From NCBI GenBank assembly GCA_009733575.1, contig ML769445.1, positions 62,001 to 126,000 on the forward strand: 64,000 bases of DNA, written 5' to 3'. Every line of letters begins with the position of its first letter. Positions within the stretch are counted from its first letter, which is position 1. The position numbers were made by a program, and so were the translations under genes. The notes under the pieces were generated by a model, which made no database searches, had not been told where the DNA came from, and saw nothing but the letters and a program-made list of their open reading frames with translations. This document shows positions 11,811 through 23,542 of the stretch, in pieces. Source of the DNA: Gymnopus androsaceus JB14 (Eukaryota; Basidiomycota; Agaricomycetes; Agaricales; Omphalotaceae).

Positions 11811-12260
11811 GGTAGAGAGGATGAAGCTTTGAAGTCATTCAGCTGGATGATGAGTACGACGCTATCTCTTGAAAATCAGGTCGCGAAATCAGGTCGCGAT
11901 CAGGTCGCGATTGGGGCAAAACTTTCAAACTATCCAGGACCACAGCAGATAAGCATTGAGTAGACTTGATTGGTTGCTGGTAGGCCTGGATGAAATGCCA
12001 GTACTTCCTACTAGTATTGCAATGCGACGTTGGGTGTTCCTCTTATCCGGATTTGCCAGCCCGCTCGCGGATCCAAAGAGCTCCAGGAACTCCAGCAGCG
12101 CACTTAGAAAAAGGAAATCCTATAATCCAGACTTGCTCTCCCCATCATCATCCCGGTTAGATACCTGGACGCTTAGTCGCGATGTCCTCTGCGGAAGATG
12201 CATCCATCGTTGCTCTAGGATTTGATCTGTGTTTTTGATTGCCTTCTTTCATTTCTGACC

Positions 12261-13831
12261 ATGGTACGTAGATTGGCCGAGAAGGAACACATCCTCTATT
12301 CATTTAGGGAACTCCTCTGACTGACGGGGCGAATCTGATGTTGTAGCGCTATTGGGTCGGGATAATGGCGCTTTTGGGCTTACGAGTACTTTCTCACTCT
12401 TGGAGACGAGGTACGTGCATGCAGTCTTCAAGCTAAATACCACGCACTTATTTCCACTGGTCCAATAGATCCAATATGTTTGGAAAGGCCACAAGGACCC
12501 TATTGTATTCTGGCTCTACATCCTGGTCAGCTACTTTGCGTGATTGTGGTCGGCTTTCACTAAAACCAGTCTATCTTAGAATCGCCATCTTCTCATCATC
12601 ATCGTCGTTACTTGTGCTGGTACGTGTCCCAGCTTCACTCGTCCAGGTCCTTCATATCGATATTTTCACCTCTAGCATACTTTTCGTCGCTCTGGACTGG
12701 GGATGTGCGTTGACCGTTTATCAGTACCTAACGTTCGCTCATCCTTGATTCATAGATGTTCGTCGAGACCTATACAAAACCTGCAAATCAATGATTATTC
12801 TTTTCGCCAGATGTTACCGATACGGCTACGTAGAGCAAATCGAAACCATGATAATGTCCACAATCGCTGAGGTTCTTTTTTTGCTTAGGTGCGACTGAGT
12901 AGTATGTATCTCCTTGCATTATTGACTACTTGCATTGTTGACTAACACCATGACCATTTATGTGCCAGGGTATATAAACGCATTGTTCTATTCGTCGCTT
13001 TACCTTTTATCATTTGCCAGTGGGGTTTGTTGCTCTGTCAAGCTAGTCAGTCTTCAAACGGCACAAATGACCTTGCTTTGCTGCTCTCTCGAAGAGCACT
13101 TGAAGCTGCTGCTAGTGCTATTTCGACGCTTCCCGATATCGATGCGTATCGTTGTACATCGTCATGTACATTGTTTTCTATCACTAACCCTTATAATGTT
13201 ACCTAGTATGCATTTCGATACCTGGGACAAAGGCGTAAGTTTACGATCATCACGTTCATGTTCTCCATTGATCCAGCCCGCTGCGTAGGAATCCTTTCTG
13301 TGAGACATTTCTCTGTTTGCTCATCGTGTACGATGGACTGGCAGTGCTCGCGATCACGTACATGGTCATCAAGCAGTCTCAGTCCCTACAGCTCATGCCG
13401 ATATTGAAGCTCATTCAGAGGGACGAACTGTGATATTTCTCTGTCATGTTTTCGAGCAACTTTGTGTGGTTGATGGTATCTCCTAACGCTAGAGTAAGTC
13501 TGTCCGTACTGTGATAGTTTTGGTTATAGCCGGGATTGCGATTCATGCAAAATCAGCCAGCGATGATGTCAGTATGTCCAATCCAATATATCGCAACCGA
13601 CTGATGTAGTCTCTTTCAGAATATCGAGTCATGGTCAACAGAATCACTATCAACCTGAGGAAGGCGTCGGAAGAGAAGATGGTTATTACCTGGAGAGGCG
13701 ACCGTGTCGTTCCCGAGTCGGATGAGATGGGACGAATTGGATCGAGGGGTGGTGTAGGCTTGGATATATTCGGTCACGATGCCATTGAACTGGGAAAGGT
13801 TCGTCGTGGTACCAAAGGGAGCCGCGAATAA
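12261..13831 (+). CDS. DUF6533-type multi-pass membrane protein, damaged
   Basis: Looks like the Basidiomycota-specific family of seven-helix membrane proteins with an N-terminal DUF6533 segment. The best evidence is the exon pair around 12380-12530: FWAYEYFLTLGDE, a spliced intron (GTACGT...ATAG), then IQYVWKGHKDPIVFWLYILV, which matches the family pattern of a short helix, an acidic turn, and Trp-Lys before the next helix. Several later short exons encode hydrophobic stretches, and the C-terminal tail (SRVMVNRITINLRKASEEK) is typical in being hydrophilic after helix 7. I cannot join all exons in one frame; stops and shifts interrupt, so the gene is broken or contains several indels. Boundaries are approximate and function is unknown for the family. 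Confidence 0.4.
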
Positions 13832-14559
13832 TTATTAACTTACAGAGGAGTAATTTACCTGGAAGGGTGTAGAATTAGTGGTTTAATTGATGGCATAATA
13901 CTCAAGTGGTAATCGCGCCGCTGGCCCGCTCTCATACTGGCGTTGTTACTGCAGTGACGGTAAGCAATGATTCCTTAAGTGAGTGATCAGGTTTGATTAG
14001 TACTGAAGCACATATTTTTGACCGACACATTTACATAGATTGCATGCATTTTCGAAACGCTGCGAGAACCGGAATAATGGGGGATCAGTAACAAGCTCTA
14101 TCTTAACTACTTACTGGATAATTACTATGGGCTATACATACCATTTGCTTGAAAAAGCCTGATTACTTCAAAGTCGCAACCCATATTCTTATTCTCGACT
14201 TGAACAGGAAAGTTGAAACATGCCCTCCATCGCAAAGCCACCATAGGAAACAATTAACGCCACTTTCGGGGCGATGGTGTCTGGAATATGAATTCAGCAA
14301 CTTTTTTTGGGCTTCGTCTTGGCCCAGATGGTGGATTATTACTGCTATCATTTCCTAGAAGATTCAAAATTCAACAAGACTGTGGTTACATCTTTACTAC
14401 TTAGTGTTCAATCTACTACTGGGGAGCACCGACTTGTATGTTACTCCCTAGAGCTTGAATGTTAAAAATGTGCCATGCGCCTGATACTTACTGTACTACT
14501 TGGGATTTTTCTAGTCATATTCTTCATTGCACAGCGGTGTTGTACGGCGAATACAAGTT
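13832..14559. other. Gene-free spacer
   Basis: AT-rich, no coding sequence or recognised repeat. It marks the change from the gene-dense left part to the repeat island. Confidence 0.35.
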
Positions 14560-14845
14560 TTATAATTTACGCATCCTGGAAATATCATGTAGACTTTGAA
14601 TACACTGGGCAGCTCCAAGCTGATCCCCAAACTTCTCAAATTGGGTTTTAGCCTCATTGAGAAGTAATTTAGCCTCAGAATACTCACTTTGTCCTGCATA
14701 AATATAACCCAGACTTCTAATACACTGGGCAACTCCAAGCTGATCCCCAACCTTCTCAAATCGGGTTTTAGCCTCATTGAAAAGTAATTTAGCTTCAGAA
14801 TATTTACTTTGTCCTGCACAAATATCACCCAGACTTTGAATACAC

Positions 14846-16129
14846 TAGGGCATGTCACCGTTCCCGTATTCGACGGTTAACGGTTACGGAAATACGGTCA
14901 CCGTACCCGTACCGTTTTGCATTCTGAAAGTAGGCCGACGGGACGGAAACGGTACGGTAATAACCGTATCAGACCGTCCCGTATTTCCCGTAACGGTCGT
15001 TTAATACGGTCTCTGATTTGTGGCAGGCACAATGTGCTCCCTGCTCTGTATTAGTATCATTGGAGCATTCTATACGTAGGGAAATACGCAAAATTATTGT
15101 TGATCTTCCTCACTCAGCAGATCAGTCTTTACGTCGTGGGCTCATTGATGCACACACCAAACTGAGTGATTATTATTACAAGTTCGACGAGTCCGTTTAT
15201 TACACCTGGGCCGCATGTTGGTTCTTCACTACCTACTTTGAGATTGGAATATTCTAATATTATTGATTTTCTAGTGCTTGACCCAAGGATTTCCTATGAA
15301 TCATTAGCAAAAGACTTCAAAACAGAGCCAGATCTTCTTGCAGATATCCAAAAGTCAAAGGCCGCTATGGAAGAGCATTTCAAGAGTCATTATCCTACTC
15401 TTGATGCTGACTCCAATTCCCCAGCTGCAACTAGCACTCCCATTCCAACAACTGTAGATGGCTCACCCCAAAAAATCAACTTCCTCTCTCGGTACTCAGC
15501 CAGTTCAGCCAGTATTGGAAGCTTAGATCGTGATGAGCTTGATGAATATTTCCGTGTCCCCATGCGGCCTGTCGACTTCAATCAGGACCCATTAGAATGG
15601 TGGCATGCTCGCCGTCAACAGTTCCCTCGTCTTTATAGAATGGCCCGGGATATCTTGTGCATTCCTGGTAGGTCATTCATATAATCCTTTTACTGCATTG
15701 CTAATTCCTTTGATTAGGTTCAGCTGTTGCCGTGGAACGTATATTCTCCGGAGGACGAGACACGATCTCACTGCGACGTGCAAGTCTTAAGTCCGAAACA
15801 ATTGAAGCATTGATGGTGGTCAAAGCTCAGCTTCGATTGGCACGTACTGCTGTGATTGAGATTTTGGGTGATGAATAGATTCTTATGTAGTTTTAGTGCA
15901 GATATACACACTGCCTACTTCGAATGCAGACTCCATATATGTTAAATCAGCTTTAAATGATATTTTTTACTTTTGACTTGTCGTATACCGTATACGGTAC
16001 GGATACGACCCGTACCCGTACCGTCTGAGGGTTTATAAAGAAAAATACGGTACGGTGACGGTGACACCGTGAAATTTACGCCCGTATTTTCAACGGTCGT
16101 AACCGTTTACGGGACGGTGACATGCCCTA
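14846..16129 (+). mobile_element. Non-autonomous hAT transposon with 8-bp target duplication
   Basis: Terminal inverted repeats read TAGGGCATGTCACCG at the left and CGGTGACATGCCCTA at the right. They are flanked by perfect 8-bp direct repeats GAATACAC (14838-14845 and 16130-16137), the hAT hallmark. Subterminal sequence is rich in repeated ACGGT/ACCGT motifs on both sides, as in transposase-binding regions. The insertion splits a TPR repeat; removing the element and one duplication restores the repeat unit (TTTGAATACACTGGGC). Length 1284 bp, so an internally deleted derivative. Confidence 0.93.
15018..15878 (+). pseudogene. hAT transposase C-terminal fragment
   Basis: Only the C-terminal end of a hAT transposase survives. 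Joining across GT...AG introns (about 15214-15271 and 15668-15718) gives KLSDYYYKFDES..YYTWAALLDPRISYESLAKDF, then the hAT dimerisation domain DPLEWWHARRQQFPRLYRMARD followed by ILCIPGSAVAVERIFSGGRD and an ending near IEILGDE. The N-terminal zinc finger (BED) and the RNase-H-like catalytic core with its DDE residues are missing, so the element cannot mobilise itself. Confidence 0.85.
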
Positions 16130-17524
16130 GAATACACTGGGCAGCTCCACGCTGACCCCCAACCTTCTCAAACTGGGTTCTGGCCCCAGTAAGTAGTAAT
16201 TTAGCTTCAGAATATTCACTTTGCATTCTGCAAATATTGCCCAGAATTTGAATACAATGGGCAGCTCCAACCTGATCCCCAACCTCCTCAAATTGGGTTT
16301 TAGCCTCAGTGAGAAGTAATTTAGCCTCAGAATATTCACTTTGTGCTGCACAAATATTACTCAGACTTTGAATACACTGGGCAACTCCGAGCTGATTGCC
16401 AACCTTCTCAAATTGGGTTTTGGCTTCAGTCAAAAGTAATTTAGCTTCAGAATTTTCACTTCGCATTCTGCAAATATATCCCAGTCTTTCAAGACAGTTT
16501 GCTTTAATATTTGTCTTGCTTTCTTCATGCTCAATGGCCTTGTCCTCAAGTTTCAGTTGGATGGTTTCAATTTCTGCTCTTGCTCTTTCATAATATCCCA
16601 TCCATGATAAGCTATCCTCTTTTATAAATCTCAGTCCTACTTCTTCCTCAAAGCCCTGGCCCTTCATTTGAGCAAGTGCAACATCAATCAATTGCAGAAT
16701 CATTCCGGAGAATTTCCAATATTGTGCAAAGTCATAAATGGCATCCAGGTACTCTCTCTGAGTTGATTCTTGTATTAATGTTTCAAGGATCTTTGTGATA
16801 TTGCTGCTGTGCGCTTCAATCACATCCTGGCTCTGTCCAGGAGAATTATCCCTTAATAGCTTTACATAGTATCTGCCCATTTGGCTCAAGTGCCTTTTTG
16901 AGTGGGATACTTGATTTGTACATCCTCTCGAATGGGTGACAGCATTTTAAGACAGTCATTTTCTTGATAGATGAGAGCTGAATCAAGAAGAGAAATAACT
17001 GAGACTTCAAGATCAATGTCAGATTCCACTACTAACTGTGCCAAATTCTCTTGCCACTGTGGAACCCCATTTGGCAAAAAGGACAATATGGGCAGAATTT
17101 TAATGCACTCCTTATTTGGGGATCCTACTAGCATTTGTAGTGATATATCAATAGAAATAGATACACTACTGTGCCGATTGGATGCTGATCCAACTTTAAG
17201 CATCCTTGTTTTCTGCTCATTCCATTTCCTTATCAATTTATCCAAGGAGAGCTGCTTCTTTAGCTGTGCAATGAGAAGAATTGCCAATGGCATACAGTCA
17301 ACTTCTTTCAATAGCCAGTCCAAGTTCTCTATATTCTCACTTTGGGAATTGGAGATCAACATAAAAGCTTGTCTAGCTGGCTCCAAGTCAAGTGTGGGTA
17401 AACCTGAGTGGCCTCCTAATTTGTACCACCTTCGCGATCCTGGTCCATCAGCAGCTCTCATTGTCAATACTATGGAGACTAGCTCCTGATCCCATATCCA
17501 CTCAATAAGATTCTGAACAGCCAT

Positions 17525-17527
17525 TTA
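17525..17527 (-). other. Shared in-frame stop codon in NB-ARC copies
   Basis: TAA directly after the Walker B exon (FETPWNTNSD*), with the following residues (MAVQNLIEW) in the same frame. The identical stop occurs in copy 2 at 24517-24519, so it predates the duplication. A C-to-T change of CAA (Gln) is the simplest origin. Confidence 0.7.
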
Positions 17528-17795
17528 ATCACTATTTGTGTTCCATGGTGTTTCAAAGTTGTCCAAGACAAGTAGCATTGGATCTAGGGATAGCCCTAGG
17601 TAATTCTGCAATGTTTTATATGGATCATGCCCCTCAGCAACTGACAATCCCAAGGTTTGAAGCATCCCTTGAATGAGACTAGAGGCATCAGAGCAAATCT
17701 CACAGGGCATGAAATAACTTTTTCCCTTGAACTTGTCTATAACAGCCTTGTCTTTCATGATGTGCAAGGCCAAAGCTGTTTTTCCAATCCCGGCA

Positions 17796-19427
17796 TGATG
17801 GTGCCCGTGCAGATAAAATGTGGTGTAATAGCGATTGAATCAGATAGAGGTATACTGTAAGTACCCGCTTTGATCTTGTGGGAAAACCTACTATGATTTA
17901 CGAGGGAAATAAATTAGAATAAAATAATGGAAGGCTTCTCATCCGAGAATAATGCACGATCCGATGGTCTTACCATTCCTCCACCAAAGCCTGAGTACGT
18001 GTCCTAAATACCTATAAGGAAACCGCAAGACTCCGGCCAAATTTATGCTGGCACATTGGAAATACCATGAATGAGAACCAGCTAATCAATTGCCGCGACA
18101 ACCTGCCTTCGATTCAGACACAAGGCCTATCACAGCTTTGTCAAGTTTCTCTGTTATCTCTAGGGCCGATTTCGAAACACTAAACTGGGTCGATAGATAG
18201 AAAGAGAGTAGAATGATGCTAATATTGGGTATGTGTGGAAAATCTCTGTGTCAATCACAATATACTACAACATGACCGGAGAGAGGAGAGACCTATAGAG
18301 TAGATGATTAAATACGATAGAGTATATGGTGTGAGCCCTTCTTTGAGTCCATAGACCTAGTCTTAGGTTCTAGATCAAAAATGTCACCTGCCCAAGACAG
18401 CTTTTCCCAACCAGAACCAAATTTATTGCCCAATTCTATTAGGAACTTAATTTCGAAAGATATTTTCTTGGCCTCTTGTCTTCAGTACATAGAGTGACTG
18501 TACCATCCAAAATGATTCATAGATATCCTCCAGCATCAAAGAACCCCATCACAGCCTCAATGCTTGAATTCAGACACCACAGGCTAAATACAAGCTCACA
18601 TTTTTATTTAGGGCAGATTTTCGAAAATAATTGTGGAAGATTTGTGTTTTTGGATGTGGAAAATGGCCTCATTCATGGACCGAACTTGTGTTATGAAGGT
18701 ATATGGATCCCTAGAGTGTGACCAGAAAAAAACATCAGCAGAAAAGGTTCAAAAACATTCAAATTAAGGCCATTAAATTCGAAATTACCCCAGAAAAATT
18801 GCTACTTGAAGTTTCTTAAGCTATAATTCAATGAGTTTCCTATACTATTTAATTCTGTGAATTGGGATCACTTTAGGACTCAAAATGCTATAGAATCACC
18901 CACTAAACCTTCCCATGATTTGCCCTCATTCATCTGCTATTGTAATTTCAGGTAAAAATAAACATCCTCAATTGATGCATCAATATGGCATGTTCCTTCT
19001 GGGTTTAAGCCATGATATAAAAGCCTTATGGTCCCAATAGTAGTCCTGTACAAAATAATTGACAGAAAGCTTAGGAACACATTGAAAAATGCTCATTAGA
19101 GTCAAAATTCACAAAAATTACATCATAAAATTTGATACTTTGTACATATTGACCTATAACCCTACCATTTGTCAATATTTCTTAAATGTGAAAAGCGGAC
19201 CATCTGCGTAATCGAAAGGGCTACAATATTGCCTCCGAACACAAATTGTAATATGTGCTATTCGCCCCGCTATGGCTGTTACAAGGCAACATTTTGCGTG
19301 TTCGGTTAATTTTCGCCGCCACAGTATATCATACATGATTTTATTTTAACAATTCAAATGAAACTATGTCTATGCTCCAGTCATACCTTTCGTTCACCCA
19401 GATCCTCCTCTGATTCTCCACCCAGCC
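17796..19427. other. Gene-free AT-rich stretch
   Basis: No coding sequence with family similarity, and only short random open frames. CpG dinucleotides are scarce, as through most of the 18-29 kb island. It probably consists of old, decayed repeats. Confidence 0.4.
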
Positions 19428-19669
19428 TATCAGCAAACCCTAGATAATGGTCATAGCAGCCATAGCAGGTCATAGCACTATGGCTGCTATGAAATGATAT
19501 AGCTTGCTATGAGCTCCTATAAGATTACCAAGTGCTCAAGCCAGCTGTCAGTCTCTCCTGCCAATGCTATATAGCATTGAGGCATGGGTGTTTCAACTTC
19601 CCCAAGTCCTAAGCTTCCATTTTTTTTAATCAAGTCGAAGTTCTAAGTCGCTTTAGTCTGGACATCCTT

Positions 19670-20744
19670 CATCAGCAAACCCTGTGTTTTGCATTTTAAC
19701 TTTGACAGCAATATGTAAAATTCCCAGTGCTCCCAGACAACGGGTGTTTGGAAATTTAAGCGCCCATATAGGGTAGGGAGGGGAGGGGGGGTCAAGAGGG
19801 CTTAAGACTAAAATTCCTAAACATAATTTACTGCAGTGGAATTGTTGATTTTATATATTTTGTGCATGTTTAGAGTGTTTGAGAGATGGAAAAGTTCATA
19901 ATCTGCTGACTCTCCCATTAATCATTGACTAGAATGCTTGGATTATTTATCACCTACAATTCAAGGGCTTGCTCAAGATCTCAATATTACAATGCAGAGA
20001 TTGTTTAAATGAAGTCAAATATTTCATTCAGTATTCTACAGATCTGATGGCAGAGAAAGTGAGGGTTGGAACAAGAGTGCTGTATTACTTTGACCAGTTG
20101 CATGATGCAATCTCACTGAACTCCTGAAAATCTCAATTTGTAATGCTGCCTAATGCATAACATGGTGGCTCTGAACTGGAAAAATTCCTCTGTAAGGCTC
20201 CAAAAACAAAATGTTAACCCAAACATGGAAATTCAGCAGAGCCCATGGTGCCTGAACTGGTGGATGATACAATTTTTTCGGTCTTGCATTAGTTCTTAGC
20301 CAAGTTCAGCCCATGATACTCATTAGGGTTGAACACCTGGTTCAAATCAAGTTAAACTGGTAAAATTTAGCAAAGTAAATGACATGTTTGGGGTAAATGT
20401 GGGGCAACTCATTGCAAATTGATTATGTAACCGTGGGAAATTCCTTCCATATAAGGCAGGTACAGGAGGGAGGGAGGGGTCTGTTGACCTTAACAGCAAA
20501 ATACAAGATGATATATAATTAAAAAATTTTGCACACCTCTTGCTCCCAGAGCCTGCTTGCCAGTGCTGTCAAAAATATAAAGTCGTATGACATCTCATTT
20601 TAATTTCCAAATAAGGCAATTTTTGAGGCCTCTGGGAGCTCTGGCCAGTGCTGGCCAGACCATCTGGGTCCTGGAGCGCTGGATCTCTGGAGACACTGTC
20701 CAGCACTTGCAAGAGCTGGCCACATCATACATGTTTTGCTGATG
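19670..20744. mobile_element. CATCAGC-family element, long form (1075 bp)
   Basis: Starts CATCAGCAAACCCTGTG and ends CATGTTTTGCTGATG. Both ends align by eye with the 266-bp element at 28711-28976 (GTTTTGCATTTTAA..., ...TTCCAAATAAGGCAATTTT..., CTGGGAGC), which lacks about 800 bp of the interior. Flanking dinucleotides differ (TT and AC), so no target duplication can be claimed. No transposase reading frame inside. Confidence 0.6.
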
Positions 20745-20929
20745 ACTTGGTAAGTCTTACCCTTCAACTTTATTTTCATATATCTAATTGAGCTGCCATA
20801 ACCATTTAGTATTTATTTGGTTCGGAGCTCAGATAGTATGTATATAAGCCTATGAGGAAGCAGGAGCAGTGGCAATACAGGCACTAGTGGTGAACGGGAG
20901 TGGCAGTATAAGTATGGAGTGCCAATAGT

Positions 20930-21107
20930 GAGCAGGAGGCATGTCCAGGTGCATAAATTACTGTATATAGAATGCAAATTGCACATGACTGATTACCAAA
21001 AGAGCAAATTGTTCAACTGAGCGGGAGGCACATCTGGGCACATAAATTGCTGTATATAGAATGCAAATTTCATATGGCTGATTACAAAAAGCGTGAATTG
21101 TTTGATC
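20930..21107. repeat. Two diverged direct repeats, 89-bp period
   Basis: Copies begin GAGCAGGAGGCATGTCCAGG (20930) and GAGCGGGAGGCACATCTGGG (21019). Both contain TACTGTATATAGAATGCAAAT or its GCTG variant and end in GATTAC.AAAA. They lie inside the outer 19428-21296 element. Confidence 0.65.
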
Positions 21108-21620
21108 AAATTAGGAAGGTAATTGGAAATCAAATGATCAAATGCTTTCGAACTGGTGCATTCCATAGCAACCCATAGCAGCCCATAGCATTCCACAGCT
21201 TTGGATAGATGGGGACCTTGCTATGGGTGCTATGGGTGCTATGAGTGCTGGATAGTGCTATCCAGCGCTGCCCAGTACACCCAGGTTTTGCTGATCTGAG
21301 ACCCATAACTGTGCTGTGGTTGGCTGGGTTTCTCATCATGGTATTTTCCAATGTGCCATCATATATTTGGCCTGGAGTCTTTGCCATAGTAGACAGTACT
21401 CAGGCTTTGGTGGAATCTAACCATCGGATCGTTGCATTATTCGGTGAAAGCCCATATTTTTTCAATTTATTCCCTCTAATCAAGTAGGTTTCCCACAAGA
21501 TCAAAGCGATACTATATCTTCGATAAGCTACACACATTTCCGCCCATCTGCCCCTTCATTAACGATGAATCCCAAAACTTGCTTACGGCACTGCATAATT
21601 GGCTTCTTCAACTTACTATG

Positions 21621-21807
21621 CATCAGCAAAACCTGGGTGATCCCATAGCAAGGTCCCCTCTGTGCAGCTCTGCACAGTTCTGTACAGAACTGTACAGCAA
21701 CTGATCTATATCAATTCCCAATTAATTGCTGTACAGCTCTGTACAGAGCTGTACAGAGCTGCACAGAGGGGGACCTTGCTATGGCAAACACCCAGGTTTT
21801 GCTGATG
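21621..21807. mobile_element. CATCAGC-family MITE, 187 bp, target duplication TG
   Basis: Begins CATCAGCAAAACCTGGGTG and ends CACCCAGGTTTTGCTGATG; flanking dinucleotides are TG on both sides. Next inward are CCATAGCAAGGTCCCC and its complement GGGGACCTTGCTATGG, then short palindromic units of the type CTGTGCAG / CTGTACAG. About 70 bp at each end can pair, so the single strand would fold into a long hairpin. No coding capacity. Confidence 0.9.
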
Positions 21808-22006
21808 TGTTCCGTTGAATCAAGATTCAATGCCTTATCAAGGTTCACTGAGCATGCCTGAGGCCCTACTTACAAATGGATTGGCTGGTCACCATCTTTC
21901 CGGGTGAACATATGGTTGGCATGTGTCAGAACAGAAAAGAAGCAGAACGAGGAAGCACAAAGGTAAGGTTTGTGCTCCTGGCATTTCCGATAAGGACCTA
22001 TTTCCA

Positions 22007-22144
22007 CATCAGCGAAACCTGGGTGTTTGCCATAGCAAGGTCCCCCTCTGTGCAGCTCTGTACAGCTCTGTACAGAACTGTACAGAACTGTGCAGAGCTG
22101 CACAGAGGGGGACCTTGCTATGGATCACCCAGGTTTTGCTGATG
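22007..22144. mobile_element. CATCAGC-family MITE, 138 bp, target duplication CA
   Basis: Starts CATCAGCGAAACCTGGGTG and ends CACCCAGGTTTTGCTGATG, with CA on both sides. The interior is an almost complete palindrome built from CCATAGCAAGGTCCCC, CTGTGCAG and CTGTACAG units and their complements. It ends 97 bp before the ATG of F-box copy A, so it forms part of that gene's upstream region. Confidence 0.9.
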
Positions 22145-22241
22145 CAGGTTGTTGGACTGTGATCCCAACAATCTACATAGCCCTCCCGCATTGTACATAC
22201 ACAGTGTTCCTCTTTCCACAAACATTGGCTTCAACCCCATC

Positions 22242-23542
22242 ATGGTCCATCCACTACCAAACGAACTTGTCGATCTCATTCTCGAAAACCTCTGCTCCGA
22301 TAAAGCTACTCTCCGGAACTGTGCACTTGTTGGAAGAGCCTGGGCTCCTGCTGCTCAGCGGGGTATTTTTCAGCATATCACTCTCGAATCCCCTCGTTGG
22401 AAAGTCGGTGAAGGCTTATCGAGGGTGGCTACTTATCTTGAAGCCAACTGTCGGCTTATTGCATCATTGGACGAAAATCCTCGTCTAGTTTCCTATATTC
22501 AGTCTCTGGAACTACGCGATTTCGCCGTATGGAAAGAGGACATTGCATACGTGTCGATACACAATTCCACGGCTGAAATTGTGCTTCGGCTCTCTAACGT
22601 GGAGAAGCTATCGTTCCAACATATGATGTGGAACAACCTCTCTCCGAGGCACAAGGCAGCGCTGGCCAACATGCTCAAGGCAGCTTCAATCACTCGAATG
22701 TCCCTCGACCTGCTTACCATTGATAAATTTTCCAGACTGGTATCTCTTTTAAGCCACGCAGTTCATTTGAAGGTGCTGAAGCTTGGTCGAGTGGCCCTCG
22801 GCGACAGCGCATTTGAAAATTTCATTCTTCCAGAATCAGATCATAGAGTTGTGCTGCCTCGCTCAATAAAGCTCAGCCAATTGACGATCTCCTTTACTCC
22901 TGACCTCACGGATTGGTTTCAACACGAGTCTTGCCTATTCGAAGTCAGGCATTTGCATTCATTGCATATTCAGACTGAACGTCCATATCCATTTGCGCAG
23001 GCTGCAGCCATGTTGCGGTATGCTTGGTGCGAATCTTAGAGAACTGCACCTACAGAGTCCTCATTCACTTCCAGCATTAGAAGGTGTGTCGGAGAGTATT
23101 GTTTTCATAGTGACTATTCTCATGATCTCTCTTTTTAGCTGCCTCGAACCTTTTTCATCTTGGATACACGCCCAACCTGCATGTCCTCAGGCTGCACGAA
23201 GTTATCCAAATGGATACGGTTACTTCTATTCGCTGGGCTAAATCCCTCTTTGAGCCTCTTTTGAACTCGGATCAGAACAGGTGTACCCCGAAGCAGCTAA
23301 TCATCGAGCTGTATTTGCATAACCCTCTGAGGAATCCTCAGTGGGCTCATTGGGTTGAACTTGACGCGCTACTCAAGAAACCTCAATTTTCTTCTCTCGA
23401 GACAGTGAATATCATATTAGTGGGTAGGGATTCTTTGGCGGATGGTGTTGTGGAGAGATTGAATAGGGAGCTCTTGTTTTTGAAACGGTCGGGAAAGCTG
23501 AACATGCACTTGGCTTCCAAGGTGACTGTTACGAGTTGGTGA
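22242..23542 (+). CDS. F-box protein, copy A
   Basis: Substrate receptor of an SCF ubiquitin ligase by family; target unknown. The ATG at 22242 starts the F-box (LPNELVDLILENLCSDKATLRNCALVGRAWAPAAQRGIF, the Skp1-binding helix pair). Leucine-rich-repeat-like segments follow (HLKVLKLGRVAL, NLRELHLQSPHSLPALE, NLHVLRLHEV). A 55-bp intron lies at 23084-23138. One extra C in GTATGCTTGGTG near 23022 breaks the frame compared with the other copies, probably an indel. The 3' end (…SGKLNMHLASK) differs from the related copy at 38.2 kb, which ends KLNITFRLV, so A and B look truncated at the same point. A nearly identical copy lies at 29.3-30.6 kb. Confidence 0.75.

Larger units (their letters stand above)
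14560..17795 (-). pseudogene. NB-ARC/TPR (NLR-like STAND) NTPase pseudogene, copy 1
   Basis: Remnant of a signal-transduction NTPase with tandem TPR repeats, a common Agaricomycete family thought to act in non-self recognition or programmed cell death. From the 5' end: a truncated P-loop (GIGKTALALHIM), Walker B LLVLDNFETPW, an ARC-like region (VSIVLTMRA, LLKEVDCMPLAILL), then about six 40-residue TPR units of the type SEAKLLLTEAKTQFEKVGDQLGAAQCIQ, ending at a stop at 14560. Damage: loss of everything before the P-loop at about 17795, an in-frame TAA after FETPWNTNSD (17525-17527), a frameshift at about 16888, and a 1284-bp hAT element inside the TPR array. The second copy at 24.4-25.1 kb carries the same stop codon. 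Confidence 0.8.
19428..21296. mobile_element. CATCAGC-family element, older copy with nested insertion
   Basis: The left end is a diverged TATCAGCAAACCCTAG at 19428 and the right end CCAGGTTTTGCTGATC at 21281-21296. Sub-terminal CATAGCA/TGCTATG repeats occur on both sides in opposite orientation (19448-19515 and 21165-21250), and GGGGACCTTGCTATGG near 21213 is shared with younger copies. The outer sequence is split by a second element at 19670-20744. No clear target duplication survives, which fits its age. Confidence 0.5.

Noticed and set aside
11956..12225. 89-codon open frame upstream of the DUF6533-like gene as a separate gene
   Set aside because: Low-complexity Ser/Arg translation without similarity; more likely leader or intronic sequence.
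14846..16129. Possibility that the split TPR repeats are two separate genes
   Set aside because: The 8-bp duplications and the restored repeat unit after removal of the hAT element show a single interrupted gene.
19670..20744. Target duplication for the long CATCAGC element
   Set aside because: Left flank TT and right flank AC do not match, so I claim only the ends and not the duplication.
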